This document shows, one piece after another, positions 31,457-37,719 of a stretch of DNA of 37,719 nucleotides. This stretch comes from an uncultured Bacilli bacterium. GTDB taxonomy: Bacteria > Bacillota_I > Bacilli_A > RF39 > UBA660. Position 1 is the stretch's first letter; every line of letters starts with the position of its first letter. The stretch is taken from the NCBI GenBank assembly GCA_944331805.1, contig CALVIS010000006.1, positions 1 through 37,719 on the forward strand, given 5' to 3'. The notes below the pieces were generated by a model. That model was not told the DNA's origin and did not search any database. It saw only the letters and a program-made list of their open reading frames with translations. The translations under genes were made by a program, and so were the position numbers.

Positions 31457-31930
31457 ATGAAAAAGAAATTTAAAATTTGGCAAGTAGTTTTAGGAGTATG
31501 CTCTTTATTATTAGTTACTGGTTGTGGTAATAGTAATAATATGGAATCTATGACTTGTACAAGAACAATGAATCAGAATGGAATTAAGACTAGCTTAAAA
31601 TATAATGTTGAGTATGAAGGAGATTATGTTTCAAGGATTAAAACTGTTGAGACAGTTGAAACTGATGATACTGATATACTTAATACTTACAAAGATCAGA
31701 TTGAATCTTTATATAGTCCTTATAAAGATGTAGAATACTATGAGTATAATGTTGATATTGCTGATAATAAATTGACTTCTACTGTTGATATTAATTATGC
31801 AAAAGTTGATACTGATAAATTACTTGAAATTGATTCTGCTAATGGACAATTAATTAAAGATGGTAAAATCAGTGTTGATGATATTAAAAGTGTCTACGAA
31901 AGTTTAGGTGCTACATGTAAAAACGACTAG
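31457..31930 (+). CDS. DUF1307-like lipoprotein
   Basis: A 157-residue lipoprotein with signal peptide and lipobox LVTG-C (Cys near residue 23). The mature part starts MESMTCTRTMNQNGIKTSLKYNVEYEG and ends DIKSVYESLGATCKND. It resembles DUF1307/YehR lipoproteins. The early M-x-C-T and the final G-x-x-C pattern, with a YDxxY/D-type middle, also occur in the outer domain of the 3386-4156 protein, so the two are likely paralogous domains with different membrane anchors. The ATG follows AGGAGG. It is divergent from the SpoIIB-like gene. Confidence 0.75.
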   Translation: MKKKFKIWQVVLGVCSLLLVTGCGNSNNMESMTCTRTMNQNGIKTSLKYNVEYEGDYVSRIKTVETVETDDTDILNTYKDQIESLYSPYKDVEYYEYNVDIADNKLTSTVDINYAKVDTDKLLEIDSANGQLIKDGKISVDDIKSVYESLGATCKND

Positions 31931-31950
31931 AATTTCTAGTCTTTTATTTT
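31925..31950. terminator. Convergent terminator containing both stop codons
   Basis: GACTAG (31925-31930) pairs with CTAGTC (31936-31941) across five bases, followed by TTTTATTTT on the plus strand. Both TAG stops, one per strand, are the CTAG cores of the arms. Confidence 0.75.
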
Positions 31951-32787
31951 GAGTGTTAATGTATGTACTGTTTCATCTTTAATGAAATTATAGCCATCTA
32001 TTACTAGGCCATCTGTTGTAGAAAGAGTTGCAAAACCTGGGGCATAAAATCCAAAAGAATAACTATTAGGTTGTAGATTACTGCAACTAGCTACTCTAAA
32101 GGCATTTCTATTTTCTTTAAACTTAAAGAAGTGAGAATGCCCTTTTAATATTAAATCATAATTATAGTGAGGTGGTACTAGGACTGAAGATGGGACATTA
32201 TGTTCTAGTAATAATTTATAATTAGAACATTTAATATAAGCACCTCCTGCTCCTAGAATAGTAAAAGTATCAGATGATAACTCTTTATATAAATTAATAC
32301 CTAATCTTTTAAACTTAGTATCATGGTTACCTAATATGGCATAAGTTATAATATTATTAGTTGGCCAAACATCATGAAATCTTACAATCTGTTTATAATG
32401 CAAGTTTATTAACTCATCTTGAGTAAGATCACATCTTTCATCATAACTATCTAATATGTCTCCTGTATGTAAAACCTTATTTATACCATTTTGTTCTAAA
32501 AGATTGAAACTTTTATTAATATAGTATGGACTATCCTTTTCGTTACCTATATGAGTATCACTTATTATCCCATATTTTGAATCTTTTAAGACTAAAGAAA
32601 ACTGATATTTGTATTTAAGTTTATTTAGGATTTTTCTTTTGTCTTCAAAAATATCTTTATCATGTAAACCATAATCTAATATTCCTAACATGACGTTATG
32701 ATTAAGTTTATATTCTTCTTTTAAGATATCAAAGTTTTCAAGTGTTAATCTTTTTACTATTTCTTTATATTTTAAATCTTTTCTCAT
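31936..32787 (-). CDS. Metallophosphoesterase
   Basis: A 283-residue calcineurin-like phosphoesterase. The metal motifs are complete and in order: SDTHIG (D-x-H), GDILD, GNHD and GHSHFF. About 65 residues of helical extension (LKYKEIVKRLTLENFDILKEEY) precede the core and could bind nucleic acid or a partner. No signal peptide, so it is cytoplasmic. The substrate is not evident; YfcE- and YmdB-like enzymes are candidates only at superfamily level. The stop codon lies in the shared terminator. Confidence 0.85.
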   Translation of the reverse strand: MRKDLKYKEIVKRLTLENFDILKEEYKLNHNVMLGILDYGLHDKDIFEDKRKILNKLKYKYQFSLVLKDSKYGIISDTHIGNEKDSPYYINKSFNLLEQNGINKVLHTGDILDSYDERCDLTQDELINLHYKQIVRFHDVWPTNNIITYAILGNHDTKFKRLGINLYKELSSDTFTILGAGGAYIKCSNYKLLLEHNVPSSVLVPPHYNYDLILKGHSHFFKFKENRNAFRVASCSNLQPNSYSFGFYAPGFATLSTTDGLVIDGYNFIKDETVHTLTLKIKD

Positions 32788-32797
32788 TATAATTATC

Positions 32798-33283
32798 CTA
32801 TATTTCTTTAATAATTTTATAGGTTCTTATGATGTACCCTTTTTTAAGGTAAAACTCTAAACCTGCTTTATTAGTACCAAAAACATCTATATCTATATAT
32901 TTACAATCTATATTTTTTAAATAGTCTTCAGCTTTTTCTAATAAAGCACTACCTATACTTTGTCCTCTTTCATTTTCTTTTATAATTAGTTTTAATATTC
33001 TACCTCTTTGGGGGAAAGTACTAACGTAGTTTTGTCCAAATGGTAAGTCATCAACGAGACAAGCGGTAAGTCCTAGTACTTTAGAATCTTTTAAAGCAAG
33101 AAAGATTTTACCTTCATTTTCTATAATCTCATTATGTACTAAATTAAAATATTCTTCTTTGTAATTATCTACATTAGTCATTATCTTTTGTTCATCTATA
33201 GTTGCATGATAGTCTTGTAACTCCACTAATAAGTCTTTTACATCTTCTTTATATTTATTATTATACTCTTTTATTTCTAACAT
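32798..33283 (-). CDS. GNAT family N-acetyltransferase
   Basis: A 161-residue acetyl-CoA-dependent N-acyltransferase. The acetyl-CoA loop is ENERGQSIGSALLEKAEDYLK (the R/Q-x-x-G-x-G/A form), preceded by strand LKLIIK and followed by CKYIDIDVFGTNKAGLEFYLKKGYI, the typical N-x-x-A-x-x-F-Y-x-K-x-G-F/Y. Substrate unknown. The ATG follows GGAAGTGGTG. It lies 10 bp upstream of the phosphoesterase on the same strand and is probably co-transcribed. Confidence 0.88.
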   Translation of the reverse strand: MLEIKEYNNKYKEDVKDLLVELQDYHATIDEQKIMTNVDNYKEEYFNLVHNEIIENEGKIFLALKDSKVLGLTACLVDDLPFGQNYVSTFPQRGRILKLIIKENERGQSIGSALLEKAEDYLKNIDCKYIDIDVFGTNKAGLEFYLKKGYIIRTYKIIKEI

Positions 33284-33373
33284 TTTACTACACCACTTCC
33301 ATATTAATTCTATAATTATATTATCATAGATTATAAGTTTTTAGTGTTATATTGTTGTTCATTTTGTAAATAT

Positions 33374-34096
33374 TTACTTTATAAAATAATCTATAGGTCT
33401 TTTTACATAACCTAATCTTTTAGAAAATTCATTTGTAATATTTGTGTTTTCTTCTATTTCAAAATTGGTTAAATCATTATCAATTTTCCTATTAATTAAT
33501 AGCCATTTTTTACTGTTTTCATTTTCCTTGGCACTATGTAATAATAAACTTTTAAAAATATATAACAATTCCTTTTTATTTCTTACCAATAAATCTTTTG
33601 GTGACTCTTTTGATATATAAAAAGCATCTGGATCTATTATTATTATTATTTCATTTTTGTTTAACACAGTATTTGTCCTTTTGACATCATCTGTAACAAT
33701 TCCATTATAAGAAAATATCTTAAATAATATTTCTAATTCATTAAGATTCTCTAGTAAATTATCAGTATGTTCATATAATACATTTATTGGTTCTTCTGGA
33801 TAGAACTTAGCAGTATATGCATCTACTATAAATGGTCTTTGCTTCAAAATATATTGAGCTAGCTCAAAAGTACTCATTTCACTGTAAATATCATATATTT
33901 TCATGAAATGACTATTATCTATATTTTTTAATATATCAAATATCTCAGGGGTTAATCTACATTCACTATCATGATAGTATTCTTTAAAAATAATCTCACT
34001 ATTATATCTAACTTTTGCACATTCTCCACTATTTAAAAATTCTAATTCATCTAATTTTAAGCTTAATTTTTCTTTATCTCTATTATAATAGGCCAT
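33374..34096 (-). CDS. Protein-kinase-like fold protein
   Basis: A 240-residue protein with the skeleton of a kinase: a glycine-containing first hairpin (FLNSGECAKVRY), a lysine strand (EIIFKEYY), HFMKIYDIY, a catalytic-loop-like DDVKRTNTVL (D-x-x-x-x-N) and IIIIDPDAFYI in place of DFG. The canonical HRD and APE motifs are absent. It may phosphorylate a small molecule or be a pseudokinase. It has its own candidate promoter (TTGCTT, 17 bp, TATAAT, about 34152-34124, minus) and an AAAGGGGGA ribosome binding site, so it need not share a transcript with the two genes before it. Function unknown. Confidence 0.55.
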   Translation of the reverse strand: MAYYNRDKEKLSLKLDELEFLNSGECAKVRYNSEIIFKEYYHDSECRLTPEIFDILKNIDNSHFMKIYDIYSEMSTFELAQYILKQRPFIVDAYTAKFYPEEPINVLYEHTDNLLENLNELEILFKIFSYNGIVTDDVKRTNTVLNKNEIIIIIDPDAFYISKESPKDLLVRNKKELLYIFKSLLLHSAKENENSKKWLLINRKIDNDLTNFEIEENTNITNEFSKRLGYVKRPIDYFIK

Positions 34097-34181
34097 AATG
34101 CTAATCCCCCTTTTTAATTATTGCATATTATACTACATGATACTAAAGAAAGCAAATATTTGATAGTATATAGTTTTCATA

Positions 34182-35114
34182 TTAATGTTTTCGATAAACT
34201 AATACAGAATCGTTCATGTTATTACTACTAAATTTCAAATCATTTATGCCAGTAAATGTTTCTAAATAAGGTTTATAGTCTTTTAATAATTCAAATGTCC
34301 TATCTAAATTGTATATAATACTCCAATCATCTTTATATTTTGTATTTTTGTCAGTTTCATACAAATAGCTTATTAAAATTAATCCATCCTTATTTAAAAA
34401 CTTGGTTAAGTTATCAGTTATATTTATTATCATTTCTTCTTTAGTTATAGAAGTTCCTATATTTGATAACCAAATATTATCATATTTTCTTTTTAAATCT
34501 ACATTAAATATATCACTATTTATAAAAGTAGGGCTTATTTTTTTCACTTTGTTTCTTGTCTCTTCATATAAATCTTTGCTTTTTAAGTAATTATTACAAC
34601 TAGATATTATATTAGTGTTACATTCATCTAAAGAAAACAATCTTTTTCTTGTTTTTATTGGATTAATGGTTTGAAAAAGTTCATCCCAAAATAAATAAGA
34701 TTCATAATCAATAAGTCGTAAAACTATTTTAACTTTATTCCATGTTTCTATATTAAAAACATTTTTATTATCTACAAATACTTCTGGATAGTCTTTATAT
34801 CTTAAAAAGGCCATAAATTCATCTAAATTTAAAGTTAATATGCTTGCTACTTTTAAATAATAATAAAACTTTGTATAAGGGTTAATATCTAATAAGGCTA
34901 TATCTTTACATCCCTTTAAAATAGCATTTATAACCTGATCTCCAGATGAGCCAACTGTTAATAATGATTTATCTTTTAAGTTAAATTTATCAATATAACC
35001 AGATATATTTTCGGTTGTAAAAGGATAAATACTTTGTAGCATTCCATCTTCTACTTTTATACAATTACATCGATTAATAGCATTGCTCATTATTACACTA
35101 AAACTTTCATTCAT
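34182..35114 (-). CDS. SAM-dependent enzyme, DUF3419/BtaA-like Rossmann protein
   Basis: A 310-residue protein. The SAM-binding motif I is SLLTVGSSGDQVINAIL, followed by ALLDINPYTKFYYYLKVASILTL. The SGDQ...DINP...LK pattern and YDNIWLSNIGTSI resemble DUF3419 proteins, which include the aminocarboxypropyl transferase BtaA. Transfer of a methyl or aminocarboxypropyl group is possible. ATG 35114 (MNESFSVI) is preferred, with a weak AAGTGAT upstream; the longer frame overlaps the upstream gene. A TATAAT at about 35169-35164 could be its own -10. Target unknown. Confidence 0.55.
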   Translation of the reverse strand: MNESFSVIMSNAINRCNCIKVEDGMLQSIYPFTTENISGYIDKFNLKDKSLLTVGSSGDQVINAILKGCKDIALLDINPYTKFYYYLKVASILTLNLDEFMAFLRYKDYPEVFVDNKNVFNIETWNKVKIVLRLIDYESYLFWDELFQTINPIKTRKRLFSLDECNTNIISSCNNYLKSKDLYEETRNKVKKISPTFINSDIFNVDLKRKYDNIWLSNIGTSITKEEMIINITDNLTKFLNKDGLILISYLYETDKNTKYKDDWSIIYNLDRTFELLKDYKPYLETFTGINDLKFSSNNMNDSVLVYRKH

Positions 35115-35202
35115 ATCATCACTTCTTATAATATATGTATTTCTAAAGATTAGAAATTGTTTTATATTATAGCAGATTTTAGAAAATAATAAAGCTAAAG
35201 AA

Positions 35203-36315
35203 TTATAACTGTAAATATTTCTTGTTGATAGCAAACATAAATACACTGGAATTAAAGAAATCATCACTCATTATAAAATAGCCATTTCTATTATTTTCCT
35301 CTCCAAATGTATTACAAACTTGCCATTTTCTATTTTCATTTTTATTATCATAGCCTGTAAATACCATTGCATGACTATAATCTAAGACATCATATTTTTC
35401 TGCTAAAGTTTTAGGTAATTTCTTTATGCCCATTTTATCGAACATATATAAATTATCTGCCAAAATTCCATCTTTATTTTTATATGAACCACTCATATAT
35501 CTAAAACTACAACCAAACCATACAGGTCTATTATCTTTTAAAGATTTTATTATGGATTTTTTTATAGAACTTAATTCTAAATTTAGATATTTCTCTTCAT
35601 CTATTTTCATATCTAAAAAACTTATATTGTAGTTTTTATTATATTCTAATGTATCTAAACAACATAAACTTATGTAGTTATCAACTATATTTTTTACATA
35701 TTTATCATAAAACTCTTTTACAGGAAGTTTCAAATCGTCAATAATAGTCTCTTTTGGTGGTTTCCCATATATTTTTTCTAAAATATTATAGTTTTCAGTC
35801 ATATATTTTTTCTTTAGGTCTAATAAATTATAACCTTTATTCTTTTTGTTAATTATCTCTTCAATATCAAAAACCATTTTTTGAGTTAGCAAATTATCAA
35901 TATCTTTAGGTTTATAACAATTATCATTCATAGGCATTTGATTATCGAATACTATACCATATTTATTAACTATATATTTAAAAGAGTTAAAATCTCCACA
36001 TGTATTAACATAATTAAATAATAGATATTTTATGTTAAATAAATCATAATCTTTAGTTATTATTTCATCATATATTTTATTTAGTTTTTCTATTCTATCA
36101 TAGAAAGATATATAATTAACGGAAAAATCAAGTTTAGATTCGTCTAAATTTAAAGATTTGGCAATATCTCTTTTTATAGTATTAAAAGCAGCATATATCC
36201 AACAAGTTAGACTGTTACCCTGATTATATACTTTATATTTATTTAATTCTATATCAAAATCATCATTTAAAGTTTCAATAAGCTCTTTATTTTTATATTT
36301 ATCATAAATATCCAT
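35203..36315 (-). CDS. Aminopeptidase C-like (C1B, PepC/bleomycin hydrolase) protein
   Basis: A 370-residue papain-fold peptidase. The catalytic Cys is in NQGNSLTCWIYAAFNTIK (PepC: Q-x-x-S-x-x-C-W-x-F-A-A), the His in DYSHAMVFTGYD and the Asn in WQVCNTFGEENNRNGYFIMSDDFF, so the triad is complete. SVNYISFYDRIEKLNKIYDE also matches PepC. It is about 70 residues shorter than typical PepC. No signal peptide, so it is cytoplasmic. ATG 36315 follows GGTGGTAG. A 12-bp perfect palindrome (AAGTAATTACTT, 36344-36355) lies in the promoter region. Confidence 0.8.
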   Translation of the reverse strand: MDIYDKYKNKELIETLNDDFDIELNKYKVYNQGNSLTCWIYAAFNTIKRDIAKSLNLDESKLDFSVNYISFYDRIEKLNKIYDEIITKDYDLFNIKYLLFNYVNTCGDFNSFKYIVNKYGIVFDNQMPMNDNCYKPKDIDNLLTQKMVFDIEEIINKKNKGYNLLDLKKKYMTENYNILEKIYGKPPKETIIDDLKLPVKEFYDKYVKNIVDNYISLCCLDTLEYNKNYNISFLDMKIDEEKYLNLELSSIKKSIIKSLKDNRPVWFGCSFRYMSGSYKNKDGILADNLYMFDKMGIKKLPKTLAEKYDVLDYSHAMVFTGYDNKNENRKWQVCNTFGEENNRNGYFIMSDDFFNSSVFMFAINKKYLQL

Positions 36316-36343
36316 TCTACCACCACTATTGTAAATTCTAACG

Positions 36344-36355
36344 AAGTAATTACTT
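36344..36355. promoter_or_regulatory. Palindrome in the PepC-like gene promoter region
   Basis: AAGTAATTACTT is a perfect 12-bp palindrome, 28 bp before the PepC-like ATG and between TTGCAT and TAGAAT on the minus strand. It may be an operator. Palindromes of this size also arise by chance in AT-rich DNA. Confidence 0.3.
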
Positions 36356-36397
36356 ATGCAAATTTTCTTCATTAAGGACATTGTAACATTTTTTTTA

Positions 36398-36431
36398 ATA
36401 TAATAAAACCCGAACTTATTAGTCCGAGTTT
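36398..36431 (-). terminator. Terminator of the 36465-37058 gene
   Basis: AAACCCGAAC (36406-36415) pairs with GTCCGAGTTT (36422-36431), ten positions with two G-U on the minus strand, six-base loop. The U-rich tail is interrupted (TATTATATT). Confidence 0.7.
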
Positions 36432-36464
36432 AATAACTTTAACTTGTATGAGTGGTGTAATTAT

Positions 36465-37058
36465 TTATAACTTTTTAATATCTTGTGAATCTATTAATAC
36501 TTTTTGCAGATGATTAATTTCAGATTCAATATATTCTTTATAATCCACTGAATCTACAACTTCCCTTTGTTGTAATAATTCATCTAGTTTGGCTTGCATT
36601 TTTTGCTTTGAAAAAAATTCTACTTGCCTTAATTTTTTTACTTTCTCTAAAAGTTGATAAGTTTTTTTATACTTAACTGAAGAAACATCTAAAAAGTTTA
36701 GTTTATCATTTAAAATTTGTTCTGCTAGCGGATTTAATAAAACATAGTAGTCAAGATTACCACTACGAGAAAAAAAACCTGCATTTTCTGCTACTTTCCT
36801 GCTATAATCACCAGATAGATTTATTAATTCTAAAAACAAAATATTATCATCATTAAACAAAACATCTTTTAACAAGTTTAGCCCTTTACTGGCATACCCT
36901 TTATTCCTAAATTTTTCTTGAGTTTCATAGCTGATTAGGGCAGTTTCTTTATCAATTTCTACATCAAAACTGACAATCTGACTACCAGTTAAATTGCACA
37001 ATTTAAATGTTTTAAAATCTAATTCATTTTCAGTTAGTATCAGTGTTAATTCTTCCAT
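36465..37058 (-). CDS. GNAT family acetyltransferase with C-terminal coiled coil
   Basis: A 197-residue protein. The N-terminal GNAT part shows ALISYETQEKFRNKGYASKGLNLLKDVL (acetyl-CoA loop R-N-K-G-Y-A) and FLELINLSGDYSRKVAENAGF (the N/S-x-x-S-x-x-V-A-E-x-A-G-F ending). After about residue 120 there is a charged, Leu/Lys/Gln-rich tail likely to form a coiled coil. ATG 37058 is chosen for its AAGGTGAG; the GTG upstream lies in that site. It stands between the tRNA operon and the PepC-like gene. Substrate unknown. Confidence 0.8.
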   Translation of the reverse strand: MEELTLILTENELDFKTFKLCNLTGSQIVSFDVEIDKETALISYETQEKFRNKGYASKGLNLLKDVLFNDDNILFLELINLSGDYSRKVAENAGFFSRSGNLDYYVLLNPLAEQILNDKLNFLDVSSVKYKKTYQLLEKVKKLRQVEFFSKQKMQAKLDELLQQREVVDSVDYKEYIESEINHLQKVLIDSQDIKKL

Positions 37059-37144
37059 AAATGTACTCACCTTTTTATAAGTTATATATAATTTTTGTTT
37101 AAAAAAAATTATTTAACTTCTTAGTAATTTTGTCAAATATAACA

Positions 37145-37172
37145 AAATAGCCAATCACATTGACTGGTATTT
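37145..37172 (-). terminator. Terminator of the tRNA operon
   Basis: CCAATCA (37151-37157) pairs with TGACTGG (37161-37167) with one G-U. It is extended by AAATA/TATTT around one bulged base, followed by T-rich sequence on the minus strand, 35 bp after tRNA-Phe. Confidence 0.65.
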
Positions 37173-37206
37173 ATTTATATATCCATGTTGGGAAAAAAAT
37201 CTAAAA

Positions 37207-37282
37207 TGGTGGCTCCAGCGGGAATCGAACCAGCGACACAGGGATTTTCAGTCCCTTGCTCTACCGACTGAGCTATGAAGCC
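37207..37282 (-). tRNA. tRNA-Phe (anticodon GAA)
   Basis: 76 nt with encoded CCA. Acceptor GGCTTCA pairs with TGGAGCC; the anticodon loop is CTGAAAA (GAA). Last gene of the tRNA operon. Confidence 0.97.
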
Positions 37283-37294
37283 AAAAATAAAAAA

Positions 37295-37371
37295 TGGCGG
37301 TTCCGACGGGGCTCGAACCCGCGATCTTCTGCGTGACAGGCAGACGTGTTAACCAGCTGCACCACGGAACC
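37295..37371 (-). tRNA. tRNA-Asp (anticodon GTC)
   Basis: 77 nt with encoded CCA. Acceptor GGTTCCG pairs with CGGAACC, discriminator G. The anticodon loop CTGTCAC gives GTC. Confidence 0.96.
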
Positions 37372-37372
37372 A

Positions 37373-37448
<76 letters not shown>

Positions 37449-37464
37449 ATATCAAATTTTTAAA

Positions 37465-37557
37465 TGGCGGAGGAAAAGGGATTCGAACCCCTGCGCCGCT
37501 TGCGCGACCTCCCGGTTTTCAAGACCGGTCCCTTCAACCAGACTTGGGTATTCCTCC
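37465..37557 (-). tRNA. tRNA-Ser (anticodon TGA)
   Basis: 93 nt with a long variable arm and encoded CCA. Acceptor GGAGGAA pairs with TTCCTCC; the anticodon loop CTTGAAA gives TGA. Confidence 0.96.
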
Positions 37558-37565
37558 AAAATAGA

Positions 37566-37654
37566 TGGTGCCTAAGGTCGGACTTGAACCGACACGAGGG
37601 GTGAACCTCCCAGGATTTTAAGTCCTGTGCGTCTACCAATTTCGCCACTCAGGC
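37566..37654 (-). tRNA. tRNA-Leu (anticodon TAA)
   Basis: 89 nt with a long variable arm and encoded CCA. Acceptor GCCTGAG pairs with CTTAGGC (one G-U), discriminator A. The anticodon loop CTTAAAA gives TAA. Confidence 0.96.
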
Positions 37655-37663
37655 ACATATAAA

Positions 37664-37719
37664 TGGTGACCCGCATGAGATTCGAACTCATGACCCTTTG
37701 ATTAAAAGTCAAATGCTCT
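37664..37719 (-). tRNA. tRNA-Lys (anticodon TTT), cut by the window edge
   Basis: The 3' 56 nt are present, with CCA, acceptor half, T arm (TTCGAAT) and anticodon loop CTTTTAA (TTT). The 5' part lies outside the window. Confidence 0.93.

Overview
The window looks like chromosome from a very AT-rich, endospore-forming Bacillota of the Bacilli type. The uncultured gut lineages once called spore-forming 'Mollicutes' (RF39 and relatives) are a plausible home, but that placement is inference. The sporulation evidence is direct: spoVAC-spoVAD-spoVAE, a SigF/SigG-type sigma factor, SpoIVFA/SpoIVFB, a SpoIIB-position SPOR-like protein, a KinB-like kinase, two CotY/CotZ-type coat proteins and a BclA-like collagen protein. 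Stop codons inside ATGA gene overlaps (rlmN/prpC, rsgA/rpe, spoVAC/spoVAD, mreC/mreD) show that TGA is a stop, so this is the standard bacterial code.

Layout. 1-1033: an Rpn-type PD-(D/E)XK protein. 1393-9219, minus strand: the conserved rlmN-prpC-prkC-rsgA-rpe module, followed by a DUF1307-like membrane protein and a large SipW/TasA-type secreted protein. 9311-10162: a second Rpn-type gene. 10350-13988: spoVAC-D-E, a secreted unknown, and a sigma factor with its own Spo0A box. 14065-19153: a second SipW/TasA-type protein, a related membrane protein, yqeK and a KinB-like kinase preceded by a Spo0A box. 19248-21177: an 11-repeat protein between two copies of the same terminator, then a membrane-anchored EIIB-like protein. 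21344-25761: coat genes, a RodA-like SEDS protein, a Nudix hydrolase, a deoxyribosyltransferase-like protein and a CpoA-like glycolipid glycosyltransferase. 25863-26704: tRNA-Ala and a collagen-like gene. 26781-31354: dedA and a compact version of the Bacillus divIVB/spoIVF region (SPOR-like, radC, mreC, mreD, spoIVFA, spoIVFB). 31457-37058: a lipoprotein, a phosphoesterase, two GNATs and three independently promoted accessory genes (kinase-like, SAM-dependent enzyme, PepC-like peptidase). 37207-37719: a minus-strand tRNA operon (Lys, Leu, Ser, fMet, Asp, Phe).

The most striking feature is a pair of related leaders (about 3188-3388 and 15915-16068) upstream of the two SipW/TasA-type genes. 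Each has a short ORF with a good ribosome binding site that runs into a tract of exactly nine G, then an alternative reading frame conserved between the copies, then a terminator-like hairpin nested inside a longer stem that covers the Shine-Dalgarno of the big gene. With nine G, the well-initiated leader ORF stops right after the tract. With eight or eleven G, or after a +1 slip, it would continue through the SD-covering arm to a TAG inside the inner hairpin. This is what a phase-variable or frameshift-controlled leader-peptide switch for surface proteins would look like. Sporulation control also leaves visible traces: three exact TGTCGAA boxes in promoter regions and plausible sigma-G, sigma-E and sigma-K promoters.
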